A stretch of DNA of 64,000 nucleotides from Paraphoma chrysanthemicola (GCA_020744225.1 JAGMWG010000030.1:183499-247498), one strand, 5' to 3'. Shown: positions 30,332 to 42,409, counted from the first letter of the stretch. Program-made: numbers and translations. Notes: a model not told the origin generated them from the sequence alone.

Positions 30332-33300
30332 ATGTCTAGTGCTCTGGCGAAGGCTTCGTCACTGAAGGCCGACATCCGCCTCGCTAAAGCTGTCTCCGAG
30401 TTCGAAGCGGACCTCTCAAACGAGCAAAAGACCACTTTCCGCACTCTGAAGTCGCAATCGCTCTCAGCAACCCCTAGTCCCAACGATGTCATGCAACTGA
30501 CGGCCGAGGTTGATCGTCGAATAGTGAGGAAGTTTGGTGGCCAGTGTTTCGGGCCTCGCTTCACCAACTTCCTTCAGGGAGTCCAGCAGTTCGCTGCGCT
30601 TGGAGATGTCGTGGTCGGAGGTTCACAGAACCTGGTAGCATGCGGCGTGTGGTCACTGGTGCGCATATCGTTACTAGTCAGTATCTTAGTCCCGTGTCAC
30701 TGTCAAAGTCATTCTCTGACACATCGCAGTCGATCGTAAGCTTGTCAACCTACGTAGACAAGCTATCCTCGCTGTTCATGGACATCGGTCGCTCCGCCCC
30801 GCGCAATCAAGCAATGGCCCTGCTGTATCCTCGGTCCAAAAAACTACAAACATATCTTTCGGAGTACTTCATTGTGGTCGTCGGCCTATGCCGCCACTTG
30901 TTCAAGTTTGGACAGAAGTCGGCCGTCCAGCAATTTGCATCAACTCTGAACGATTCGAACTTGAAGACCTTCCGGACTGAACTTGATGAGTGGGCAAACT
31001 CAATCAGAGAGGAAATGCATCTGAATGAAGCTCAAGAGAACTCTGGATTCAGAGCTTTGTCCAGGAAAATGCTTAAATCCGCATCTTATCAACAGAAGCT
31101 TGCCACAAATCTACGAGTGCTCGAATTTTGCTCCACATACAACTATCAAACGACGTGGAAACAAACCAGGAAGGCCGGCAATGCATCGTTCTTTATGCAG
31201 CGTGCGGAGTACCAAGAATGGAAAGCCTGGTCTGATTCTTGCACGCTGATGTATACAGGCAAGCTAGGATCGGGCAAGTCTGTTTTGATGGCTAACATTG
31301 TGGACGACCTTAACCTCTCTACTGAGAAGACACGATTTGCTGTAACATATTTCTTTTGCAAGCACGACGTTCCCGAGAGCCTAAAGGCACGGACAATTCT
31401 CGGTTCCTTAGCACGACAGTTGCTATGCACTGTACCAGACCTTGCAGTACTGTCCGAGAGCTGCGAAGATACTCGCTCAACTAGTGACATTGAGGAAGTG
31501 CTCAAGCTGCTCGTGCGGGGCTTTCCTTCTAGTCATAGAGCGTACTTTGTTCTGGACGGGCTGGATGAGTGCGACCATGAGGAGAAAGAGATATTGGTTC
31601 AAGCGTTCCAGGAGACCCAAAAGACACTCAAGATCACGCTCTGCGCATCCTTCAGAATAGAGCCGAACAATGGCTTACAGTCGATTACTGAACGACTCGC
31701 GGCCACTCGCGTCGTTTCGATGCCGGACGATAACCCAGACATCGAAGCTTTCATCGAAGCGGATCTGGAGCGTTGTCTTCACCAGAAACGCCTCATCATA
31801 GGGGATCCAACTTTGATACTCAGCATCCAAGATGCTCTCTTGGAAGGTTCACAAGGAATGTTCCTCTGGGTAGCACTTCAGATCCAGTCGTTGTGTAGTA
31901 TGAAGACAGACCAAGCCATTCGAGAAGCGCTAGCAGACTTACCTAAAGATCTCTCGGAGACCTTTTCCCGAATCCTGCGTAAGTCTGCAAGCTCAGACCC
32001 ATCTCTGCAGGTAAAGACGCTGCAGCTTGTGCTAGCGGCTTACCGGCCTCTAACAACGGATGAGTTGCGGGAAGCTCTCAGCGTCACTCCTGGAGACACG
32101 ATTTGGGATCCATCTAAAGTCCTGAACGACGTTCAATTAGCACTGGCTTGCTGTGGATGCCTTCTCGTCGTCGATGAAGAAGAATCCACCGTCCGGATTG
32201 TGCATCATAGTGCCAAGCAGTACATTCTCAGCGGTTTGAATGGCGTAAACGATATGAGCTTTTCGGCCGAAGAGGCACAAAGGACGTTGGCAGACATTGT
32301 TGTTACTTATCTAAGGTACGGTGTCTTTGGGACGGAGCTATCCAGAACGAAGGTCCATCCAGTCATGGCGCAATCAGCGCCATCCAGAGTTATGCATGCC
32401 ACGATGGGGTCTTCAAGTACTACTCTAAATATAGCAATAAAGCTCCTGAAGTCCAGGAAGCAGCCTAGTTTTGACATTAGCAAGACTCTCGCAGAAGCGC
32501 GTAAAGCTTTCCAGCCCAGATCTGTAGGAGGATTTCACTTCTACTCTTACGCAAAGCTTTACTGGGTAAAGCACATTGAGTCTCTTTCGAAGCAGACTTC
32601 AATCATCGACAATTTACTACCTAGCATACTGACAGGGAAGACGACAGGCATAAGCGTATCTAACGACGATTGCCGGACCTTGCTGTGGTGGGCTACCCAG
32701 ACCGGTGACGAGGGGACTGTGAAGCTACTTCTTGAGCTGGGCAAGGCCGACATGGATTCAAAAGACAACGACGGGCTAACACTGCTTTGTTATTGGGCGA
32801 GGGACAATGGCCGCGACGCAATCGTCAAGCTACTGCTCAACCAGGGCGCCGACGTCAACGCGCAGGGTGGAGAGTACGGCAACGCACTCCAGGCGGCTTC
32901 AGCTGGAGGCCACGAGGCGGTGGTGAGGCTGCTGGTGGACAAGGGCGCCGACGTCAACGCGCAGGTTGAAGACTACGACAACGCACTCTACGCAGCTTCA
33001 CACAGAGGCCAGGAGGCGGTGGTGAGGCTGCTGCTCGACAATGGCGCCGACGTCAACGCGCAGGGTGGACACTACGGCAACGCACTCCAGGCGGCTTCAT
33101 CTGGAGGCAACGAGGCGGTGGTGAGGCTGCTGGTGGACAAGGGCGCCGACGTCAACGCGCAGGGTGGACACTACGGCAACGCACTCCAGGCGGCTTCAGC
33201 TGGAGGCCACGAGGCGGTGGTGAGGCTGCTGGTGGACAAGGGCGCCGACGTCAACGCGCAGGTTGAAGACTACGACAACGCACTCTACGCGGCATCAGAG

Positions 33301-33849
33301 AGAGGCGACGAGGCGGTGGTGAGGCTGCTGCTCGACAAGGGCGCCGACGTCAACGCGCAGGGTGGAGCCTACGGCAACGCACTCCAGGCGGCTTCATCTG
33401 GAGGCTACGAGGCGGTGGTGAGGCTGCTGGTGGACAAGGGCGCCGACGTCAACGCGCAGGGTGGACACTACGGCAACGCACTCCAGGCGGCTTCAGCTGA
33501 AGGCAACGAGGCGGTGGTGAAGCTGCTGCTCGACAAGGGCGCTGACGTCAACGCGCAGGGTGGACTCTACGGCAACGCACTCCAGGCGGCTTCAGCTGGA
33601 GGCAACGAGGCGGTGGTGAGGCTGCTGGTGGACAAGGGCGCCGACGTCAACGCGCAGGGTGGAGCCTACGGCAACGCACTCCAGGCGGCTTCACACAGAG
33701 GCCACGAGGCGGTGGTGAGGCTGCTGCTCGACAAGGGCGCTGACGTCAACGCGCAGGGTGGATACCACGGCAACGCACTCCAGGCGGCTTCACACAGAGG
33801 CCAGGAGGCGGTGGTGAGGCTGCTGATGGATAAAGGTGCTGTCAAATAA
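30332..33849 (+). CDS. NACHT-ankyrin NLR (element D cargo)
   Basis: 1154 residues in two exons, 30332-30676 and 30730-33849. The 53-base phase-0 intron has a GTCAGT donor and a TCGCAG acceptor and joins WSLVRISLL to SIVSLSTYVDKL. The N-terminal 250 residues are helical (FLQGVQQFAALGDVVVGGSQ, then LFMDIGRSAPRNQAMALLYP), of the type heading many fungal ankyrin NLRs (a DUF7708-like domain, from memory). NACHT: Walker A TGKLGSGKSVL (about residue 292) and Walker B FVLDGLDECD (about 387). The middle has the YRPLTTDELREALSV helical domain typical of these NLRs. About twelve ankyrin units follow; the last ten are 33 residues and nearly identical (YGNALQAASSGG, EAVVRLLVDKGADVNAQ). The gene ends just before the right terminal repeat. 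No defects seen. Confidence 0.85.
32857..33840 (+). repeat. Tandem 99-bp ankyrin-coding repeats, about 10 units
   Basis: Units alternate between a few variants (GGHYGNALQAAS, VEDYDNALYAAS) and are otherwise almost identical at DNA level. The array is related to the one in element C but has a different consensus in the second helix (EAVVRLLVDKGADVNAQ versus EQVVKLLLDKGADPNAQ). Confidence 0.9.
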
Positions 33850-33876
33850 GATCAGAGCGCGGAAGGTTTCCTATAA

Positions 33877-35306
33877 TATAACCACTGCTTCATTTCAAAT
33901 CAAGCGATCGCTCATCTGTGCTCAGTTTCGTTTTGTGCTAGGCCAATCAAGCACAACAAATGTCAGCATGCTGACGAGCGATGTGTAACGCAGTTCCGCC
34001 ACGGCGAGCAAGGACGATGGCCGACCCGCACCGGCCACAGGGTTGCGCTGGAGGCGGAGGCAATGTTTTCTAGATATGGCTGAAGAGAAGAGTGCAGTAT
34101 GCAGCTCTTGGATAGTGTAGTGCCTCGCTAAGCATGGCCACCATTACAGCTCTGCCAGTACTCATCCCTCACGAACATGAGTAATTCAAAACTCCTCACA
34201 ACCCTCAAAGGTCGAACTGGAGCACCTTTTACAGCCCTAGAGGTTACAGTGCCCATGTAAAGAGCCGCTAGTCGTTTGGCCGTATGACAGCTATATCACC
34301 AAAACATGTGCGCTTGCAACGGCGGCGTTTTGCTAGTAGCGCTTGGTTGAACCCGCTTACCAAAACGCAGGCTTCGAATTTCAGGCCCGCCGCGCTCTGT
34401 TTTATCCTACGTCCTTCCCATCACATTGTATTCCCCTTCCACGAGTCGCGACTAGAGCTCGCTGCGGCTTGGGCTAGGAATCGGCGCCGGTGGACTCGAG
34501 AGGCGTGAGGACGTGGTGGGCTTGATGAGGTCTTTCGTTCGGTCAGCGGAGAGAACAACAGCGGGTTCTGGAGCCTGAGGGCGTCGTGATGGTATGTGTC
34601 TACGTTACGAAGTAGGCTTCGCTGTGCGTTGGACAGCGTCTCGAAATGTACAAGAACGGCTGGTTTCGACGCTGGAAACGCGTTGGCTGGACTGACGAGC
34701 GCCGGGCCCCCGAGGGTCTTGGCACTGCTCCCAATCCCGAGTCGGAGTAGCGATGTCTCGAGCGCTTGCAGAAGCGAAAGGTGCGGCCGTTCGGTATGTC
34801 ACATGCCGACTGACTATCACGTGAGCCATGTAGGGCTGCTGGACACGAGTCAGCTCTGGCTGTTGCGGGCTTTGATTATGACACCGTTAAATTACGGCTA
34901 GGCCTCTTCTGTACAGTAAGGATGCAGGTCCTTGCTTGGCAGTCCTGCTCGATGAAGCAACAGATACTACCGCAACGCAACCAGCCTATCAAACACAGCA
35001 TTTTGCTCGGAATACGGTCTTTCTACTGTGCTCTCTATACTGCCGAGTTTTTAGATAGATGCACAACATTAAAAGTGCGTCCGAAGTAGTCCGAGGAAGC
35101 AAAGTTAGATAGCTTACCAGCAAATTATGGTATTGCAAGGTAAGGAAGATGCCCACGACAAGTAAAGACCGTGCACGTAAAGATGAGGGGGTGAGGTGTC
35201 TATTCCGAGGATATCTACGCTATGCGACAGTTCTTGGCGTTGTTGTAGTGGAGAGTGCTGCTGGCGTTCCGCTACGGCGGGTTTTCCGTTACGCAGGGAT
35301 GGACGT
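33877..35306. repeat. Element D right terminal inverted repeat (1.43 kb)
   Basis: Reverse complement of 28264-29689. It includes the palindrome GTCAGCATGCTGAC (33962-33975), GCCGACCCGC (34020-34029) and the full tip. Confidence 0.85.
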
Positions 35307-35321
35307 TAAGTTAATCTTGTA

Positions 35322-35830
35322 ACGTCCATCCCTGCGTGGCGGGACACCCTGTGTAACGGGACGCTCTCGGTACTTTCGACCATAATGAAGTCAACAACGA
35401 CCCAGAAGCGCATATAATTAGTCTCGGGATAGGTATATCAAGCCCTAACCTCTATCCACCCTTCGTAATTTCTGTATATAACTTCTGCTTAGCCTACAAT
35501 ACCACAATTCACCGCCAGCATCTGCAATCGCCTCACTTCGGCGAGCCTCGGGTCTACAAGAAAGTTGGTATATTTTTGTCCAAAGCTATGTCAAGCTATA
35601 GATAAATAAGGAAAGACTGTTTCCCGAGCAAGGCAGCCAAACATTCGAGCTCGTTGTGCTTCAGTGGTGATCTGCTGCCTGACCAAGCGGAGTGGACAGG
35701 CGAGCGCCCCCACGTCTGAGCGGTACGGAAAAGCCGAAAGCGGTCTAGCAGTATTCTGGCAGTGCTGACGTCAGGTCCTGATGCTGCCAGCATGACTCGA
35801 GCGCACCTGAAGCATAACAAGCACGAGCTC
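35322..35830. repeat. Element E left terminal inverted repeat
   Basis: Matches element A left (8483-8990): AAGTCAACAACGACCCAGAA, TCTCGGGATAGGT, CTTCTGCTTAGCCTACAATA and TCGGGTCTACAAGAA. The inner limit is approximate. Confidence 0.7.
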
Positions 35831-36277
35831 GAATAGCCCACCGCCTTATAACTAGTGATGCAATATGCGAGCTTGGAATCCACAATGTTTAGTTTGCGAG
35901 CCTAAGATCGCATATCATGCGACCGGAAACAATCCCAACATGTACGGAGATACTGTACAAAATTCTCTGTCGAAAGCCATTTACCAGACTCGCGGCTGAA
36001 GGGCAACGGAAGGGCAACAGCGAGGCTGCACGCCAGCGCTGAGCCCCGCGCGCACATGGAGCTTGCGGCTGAGCCCCAACACACAGCCCTGAGCGCCAAT
36101 CGCCCACCAGCTGGCAGCCTGCTCGATGCATTCCGTTGATGCACTTACTCTGGCAGGTCGAGAGGCATGCCCTGCTGCTCTACGCTTTCTAGTTCTCTCC
36201 GATACTACGCTTGTATAGCGACCAAACTCGACCCACATTCTGCGCGTGTGTCCTGGGGGGAACATGCAGGCGCCGTG

Positions 36278-39200
36278 ATGCGCCTCCTGGAACACTTGTC
36301 GAGCGGCGACTTCGAAGTGACCTCTTTCAACGACGAAAACCCTCCTCCGTATGCCATCCTATCGCACACCTGGACCGAGGGTCAGGAGGTCACATACAAC
36401 GAGCTGGTGGCGGGTACAGGGAAGGACAAGACTGGCTACGACAAAATCCGCTTCTGCGGCGGACGAGCGGCAGCGGATGGCCTCCAGTACTTCTGGGTCG
36501 ATACCTGCTGTATCGACAAGTCTACCAGCCATGAGCTTAGTACAGCGATCAACTCTATGTTCCGCTGGTACCAGCGTGCATCCAAGTGCTATGTATACCT
36601 ATCAGATATTGTTGTGCCGGAGGAGGTCGCCGACGCTGAGACTTTCCGGATAACGTGGGCGGAAGCCTTTCGTCGCAGCCGATGGTTTACACGAGGCTGG
36701 ACGTTGCAAGAGCTTCTGGCGCCGCCGTGCGTCGAATTCTTTTCTAAGAACGGTAAGCGGTTGGGTAGCAGGATATCGTTAGAGCAGGAAATTCACGAGA
36801 TCACCAAAATTGCTACTGGAGCATTAAGAGGCCAAAGTCTTGCCGAGTTCAGCGTTGAGGATCGGATGAGCTGGGCGGCTCGACGCACGACGACGTTGAA
36901 GGAGGACAAAGTATACTGTTTGCTGGGCATCTTCGGGGTATTCTTGTCGCTTATATATGGAGAAGGAGAAGCATACGCGACTCTACGGCTGAGAGAGGCG
37001 ATAGAGAGGCAGCAGGAAGGGCAGGGAATAGAAAGGCCGCATGGCTTGTCCGGTGTGTCTTCGTGCAAATAGCATCCTCTACATACGCGATATGCAGCTA
37101 ACGAAGTCTAGTGTTATCGGTATTACCTTTCCCAAGAAACGAGCTCTTCGTCGGTCGAGAAGAGCAGCTTCGATCTCTCGAACAATCCCTCCTTCCCTCG
37201 AACACCCACCGACGCATGACAATATATGGACTTGGTGGTTGCGGGAAGTCAGCGCTTGCCCTTGAGTTTGCATATCGCGCGTTGGTGCGACATGCTAGAC
37301 AAATGGTCTTCTGGGTGCCGGCCATCAGCCAAGAGAGCTTCGAGCTTGCCTATCGCGAGATCGGCGTCCGCCTCGGTGTGCCAGGGATCACCGAAGATAA
37401 TGCGGACATTAGGATGCTTGTTAAGAACGCGCTGAGCTCAGAAAGCTTAGGCGACTGGCTGATGGTTGTCGATAATGCTGACGACTCCGGAGTTCTGTTA
37501 GGGACTACAGATAACGACGCGATGTCCACTCGACTAAGCGACTATCTCCCGCACAGCAGTAACGGCACCATCCTCTTTACTACTCGGAGTAGGAAGGTGG
37601 CTAGAGATTTGACGCCAAACAGTGTCTTAGAGCTGAACGACATGAGTGAAGCTGAAGCTAAGCAGCTGCTAGCGCGACGGTTGACGAAGCGAGCGTTGCT
37701 GGATGACGAGACGGCTGTTGACGAACTGCTGGCGATACTTACATATCTGCCGCTTGCTATCGCGCAGGCAGCCGCTTTTATTAACAACAATAATGTATCT
37801 GTGTCTGGGTATATATCGTTGTTCCAGCATACTGGCACAGGGTCTGAGCTCTTCAGCGAGCGCTTCGAAGACCCTAGCAGATACCGGGAGATGGACAGCA
37901 CAGTTGCAAAGACATGGCATATCTCCTTCGATCAAATACAGAGACAAGACAGGCTTGCTGCGGACTACCTTTCGTTCATGGCGTGCATCGATCGCGTCGA
38001 CATTCCTCAGTCCCTATTGCCTCCTGGAAACTCGTTGGTGCAGCAAGTGAAAGCGCTTGGAACGCTGGCAGGGTACGCCTTTATCACAGAGCGCCAGCAG
38101 ACAGCGCATGAGTTGGACCAGGAGAGGTTCTTCGATATGCATCGACTGGTGCATATGGCATCTGCATGGTGGCTGGACGGCCATAATGAGCGGGCGACTT
38201 GGGCGGGCCGAGCAGTGGCGCGACTGGAGGAGCTAGTGCCATACGGCGGGCATGAGAGGAAGGAAGTATGGACGCCGTACCTCTCGCATGCAATCTACGT
38301 GGCTGGACTGAGCGACACAGTGGAGAATGCAGCGAGGGCTTCGCTACTAGACCGGGTGGGACGGTGTCAAGTAACCCTCGGGCAGTATTCAGCAGCGGGA
38401 ACCACGCACCAACGAGCATTATCGTTGAGAGAAAAGAGTTTAGGAAAGAAGCATATCCGGACACTTGTAAGTATGCATGAAGTGGGGTTAGCATTTGGCA
38501 ACCTGGGTAGGTACGAGGAGGCGGAAGCGATGAATAGGCGGACGCTGGCGCTGTCTGAGACGGTGCACGGGCGTGAGCATCCATCCACGCTGGCAACCAT
38601 GAACAATTTGGCGATAGTGCTGCGCCGCCAAGGCAAGTACGAGACGGCGGAAGCGATGAACAGGCAGACGCTGGCGCTGCAAGAGACGGTGCTTGGGCGT
38701 GAGCATCCGGAGACGCTGACGACCATGAGCAACTTGGCGGGAGTGCTGGACCACCAAGGCAAGTACGAGGCGGCGGAAGCGATGAACAGGCAGACGCTGG
38801 CGCTGCAAGAGACGGTGCTTGGGTCTGAGCATCCAGAGACGCTGACGACTATGAGCAACTTGGCGCTTGTGCTGGACCACCAAGGCAAGTACGAGGCGGC
38901 GGAAGCGATGAACAGGCAGACGCTGGCGCTGAAAGAGACGGTGCTCGGGCGTGAGCATCCAGAGACGCTGACGACCATGAGCAACTTGGCGACAGTGCTG
39001 GAAGGCCAAGGCAAGTACGAGGCGGCGGAAGCGATGAACAGGCAGACGCTGGCGCTGCAAGAGACGGTGCTTGGGCGTGAGCATCCATCCACGCTGGCGA
39101 CCATAAACAATTTGGCGATAGTGCTGCGCCGCCAAGGCAAGTACGAGGCGGCGGAAGCGATGAACAGGCAGACGCTGGCGCTGCAAGAGACGGTGCTTGG

Positions 39201-42200
39201 GTCTGAGCATCCAGAGACGCTGACGACTATAAGCAACTTAGCGCTTATACTGGACCACCAAGGCAAGTACGAGGCGGCGGAAGCGATGAACAGGCAGACG
39301 CTGGCGCTGAAAGAGACGGTGCTCGGGCGTGAGCATCCAGAGACGCTGACGACCATGAGCAACTTGGCGCTCGTGCTGGTCAGCCAAGGCAAGTACGAGG
39401 CGGCGGAAGCGATGAACAGGCAGACGCTGGCGCTGCAAGAGACGGTGCTTGGGCGTGAGCATCCATCCACGCTGGCGACCATAAACAATTTGGCGATAGT
39501 GCTGCGCCGCCAAGGCAAGTACGAGGCGGCGGAAGCGATGAACAGGCAGACGCTGGCGCTGCAAGAGACGGTGCTTGGGTCTGAGCATCCAGAGACGCTG
39601 ACGACTATAAGCAACTTAGCGCTTATACTGGACCACCAAGGCAAGTACGAGGCGGCGGAAGCGATGAACAGGCAGACGCTGGCGCTGAAAGAGACGGTGC
39701 TCGGGCGTGAGCATCCAGAGACGCTGACGACCATGAGCAACTTGGCGCTCGTGCTGGTCAGCCAAGGCAAGTACGAGGCGGCGGAAGCGATGAACAGGCA
39801 GACGCTGGCGCTGCAAGAGACGGTGCTTGGGCGTGAGCATCCATCCACGCTGGCGACCATAAACAATTTGGCGATAGTGCTGCGCCGCCAAGGCAAGTAC
39901 GAGGCGGCGGAAGCGATGAACAGGCAGACGCTGGCGCTGAAAGAGACGGTGCTCGGGCGTGAGCATCCAGAGACGCTGACGACCATGAGCAACTTGGCGC
40001 TCGTGCTGGACAGCCAAGGGAAGTACGAGGCGGCGGAAGCGATGAACAGGCAAACGCTGGCGCTGCAAGAGACGGCGCTCGGGCCCGAGCATTCGGACAT
40101 GCTAACGAGCATGAGCGCAGGCTATGATAATGCACTCCAAGCGACTTCATCGGGCCTAGGTGGAGATCCATTAATTGAGAGGAATCAGCTAATTCCGTCT
40201 CTGACGCCCTCTTCTTTCACAGCAGTACCCTCCATTACAGCGGCAGCTTCCCTTCTGGAATCGGATGCTCTCGCTGGCACAACACTGAGAGGATCGAATC
40301 TTCGGCATCCATCCGAATCCATGGACACCTTTCATCTTGAAGCAAATCAGGTTAATGAGGACTGTGTCTCCGTAGTATCCAATGATGAAGACATTGGTTC
40401 ACGAATGGGCAGTAGAGCGAGAACACCAGCGGAGAGATACGCTGTGCGAACGCTTGGAGATTTCCTTTGCGACACAAGCGAGCTTCGGTGTCTACATGAG
40501 AGAGCGTTGACTGCATTTGGGGAACAGCGTTTCGTGCACAATTATCGACGGATACTCAAATTTTATGTGCTCAGACTACAAGGACAATCAGACGCACGGA
40601 CGCGCACTGAGGAGATCACGATTCGCTTGTTAAAGTCTCGACAGAACAGGGAGGACATTGCACGGAGGATCATTCATTTACTACAGCCAGATGACGAGGA
40701 CCTGCCGAAACCGTTTGATCCGTTTGTTTATGAGCCTGTAGAGAAGAAAAGCCTTACAGAGTGGCTAAACAATACGACTAATGTGAACGCGCGTACAACA
40801 ACCGATCAAGAAGAGTATGGATTCTTTAACAGCGTCGACGAGGACGATGATAGTTGCGATGATGACGATCACGAAGGTGACCATGAAGAAAACGAAACGG
40901 AAGGCAGGCCAGGTGATGACGTCGATAACTTTGACATCGATCTCTCACACATAGTTGCCGAAGCCAGCGAGTTTTTGCACCGCGAAATCGCAACGCTGCA
41001 GCTAGAGTTAAGACTATTGGTTCTCTCTGCCTCGCTGAGAGAAGTGATGGATACTGTTCCGAAAGAGGACATCCGCATATCGGAGGCAAACAACGTTTCG
41101 TTGGTCAATAGAATCCTGGCTTTCGTTGAGAGCAACACCGACATTGAGTGGGATTGGTGGCCTTTGAGGCCCCCAATACCTGACATACCGTTGGGCAGAA
41201 AATGTCTTGAATGGCAAGTAAGTATGGCCCCAGCATCTGTACAGTACCATAATCTGAATCTTCCTAGGTCGCGGGGCACGTCTTTTACCAGGATGTATCA
41301 ATCTCAGAAGCTGTTGCAATACAGCATGTCGTTGATCGAATTGACAAACATCCGCCAAAATGTTATTGTTGTACAACAGTAGCGACTCCACAAAATAAAA
41401 CAGTCTCCGCCAATAATATGATCAAATCATTCCCCTCATGGATGATGAAGATTTTCCAGACATCGGGCACTGTTCAACCGCCCCCGTCCAATGCTCGGCA
41501 GCGTTATACGCCACTGGCTGCACGAACAGCGGCAACATCGTCGGCCGCCGCACAGAGTATACCGCTCACAACAACATCACACCAATCGAACAATAGCACT
41601 GGCAACCCCATACAAACACAAAGTGGTGGATCGATTCCTCCTCCTAAGAACCCTTCTCTCGTTTCGTCATGGGTTGTTTTTGGGATCAAAGACAGATCCG
41701 ATTTCAACGAGATTGAGAACCTTGCAATGCCAATGCTACTCATGAACGATGTCGTCTTCTTTAGAGAGTTGAAGCGACTAGAAAACAAGTACCGCTGGCC
41801 TATTCTCAGGTGGTTCTCTCCCTACATTTTTACCTACTGCAAGTTTGTCCAAGTATGTATAGCATCTATTTGTCTAGCTCCTATTAGTGATTAGACTAAT
41901 TCACACAGTTTGAAACAATGAACGTTGGTCATGTCTTTTGCTGCGGAGAATCACTACCAGAAGACCATGGCCATGAAGCACACTACGAATACCATCCTCG
42001 GCCACCCGATGTGAAGAATCCACCGATTAAAAAAAACGAGTTCAAGAGATACATTCGCACATGTGGACATTTTTGCTTGTGGTCTTATTTGCCAGTTCTC
42101 AAGCACAGATGTTCTCGTCCTCACAAAGACTCACACAAGTGGAAGAGAATCCCTAGGAAAAGTGCTGAATTCGACACTAAAGTGGGGCAACCCGGCGAGG

Positions 42201-42409
42201 TTGCCTACGGGATCGAGGCAGTTTACGTGTTGTCCTTTCCAATCGTGTTTATTTACCACACAACGTCCATTCTTGCCTGGTCTGGCTTTTGGATATGGTG
42301 GCTGCGAGATCGGCCAAATGATTTGCAAAACGCGTCTATCCCAACAATGGTCTTTCTGGGTATTGTTGCGTCTTTTTGGGTTCTTCCAGGTCATAGAAAC
42401 GACATTTGA
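36278..42409 (+). CDS. HET-NB-ARC-TPR NLR with chimeric C-terminal membrane domain (element E cargo)
   Basis: 1988 residues in four exons: 36278-37052, 37112-41217, 41268-41852, 41909-42409. Introns: 59 bases (GTGTGT, GCTAAC, TCTAG), 50 bases (GTAAGT, CCTAG) and 56 bases (GTATGT, CTAAT, ACACAG). HET, residues 1-258, is close to the element A protein. NB-ARC has Walker A GLGGCGKSAL (about 297) and Walker B DWLMVVDNADD (about 371). About 13 TPR units of 42 residues lie at about 690-1260. Then comes a fragment of an ankyrin repeat (GYDNALQATSSG), a disordered region with an acidic run (about 1500), and an unnamed fungal C-terminal module: WDWWPLRPPIP (about 1605), HVFYQDVS, YEYHPRPPDVKNPPI, then YGIEAVYVLSF. 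It ends in two hydrophobic segments (about 1926-1955 and 1963-1984) that suggest membrane anchoring. Splicing of every junction keeps the frame. The last ten residues are the least certain. Confidence 0.85.
38480..40110 (+). repeat. Tandem 126-bp TPR-coding repeats with a 378-bp higher-order period
   Basis: About 13 units of 42 codons (consensus AEAMNRQTLALQETVLG, EHP, TTMSNLA). From about 39030 on, blocks of three units recur as near-perfect copies: the text ATCCATCCACGCTGGCGACC appears near 39082, 39460 and 39838, spaced 378 bases apart. The array in element A has only about four units, so copy number differs between sister genes. Confidence 0.9.

Larger units (their letters stand above)
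28264..35306. mobile_element. Element D: complete 7.0-kb element with 1.43-kb inverted repeats and an NLR cargo
   Basis: The best preserved unit. Left tip ACGTCCATCCCTGCGTAACG at 28264 preceded by TA; right tip is its exact reverse complement ending at 35306 and followed by TA. The repeats run 28264-29689 and 33877-35306. The outer half appears identical base for base, and the inner half shows scattered differences. The cargo gene's stop codon (33849) lies only 28 bases before the right repeat. No transposase or other gene is inside. No longer target duplication is visible beyond TA. Confidence 0.85.

Noticed and set aside
15865..33840. Regularly spaced repeats suggesting a CRISPR-like or satellite array
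   Set aside because: The periods (99, 105 and 126 bp) are whole-codon ankyrin and TPR units in frame within large genes, in a eukaryote.
28669..34901. Identical 101-codon frames at 28669-28974 (minus) and 34596-34901 (plus)
   Set aside because: They are mirror copies created by element D's inverted repeat, with no family character; identity comes from the repeat, not from protein selection.
38367..40112. 581-codon open frame antisense to the TPR array of element E
   Set aside because: It is the mirror of a stop-free tandem repeat. The same happens over all the ankyrin arrays. The sense strand carries the domains and splice sites.
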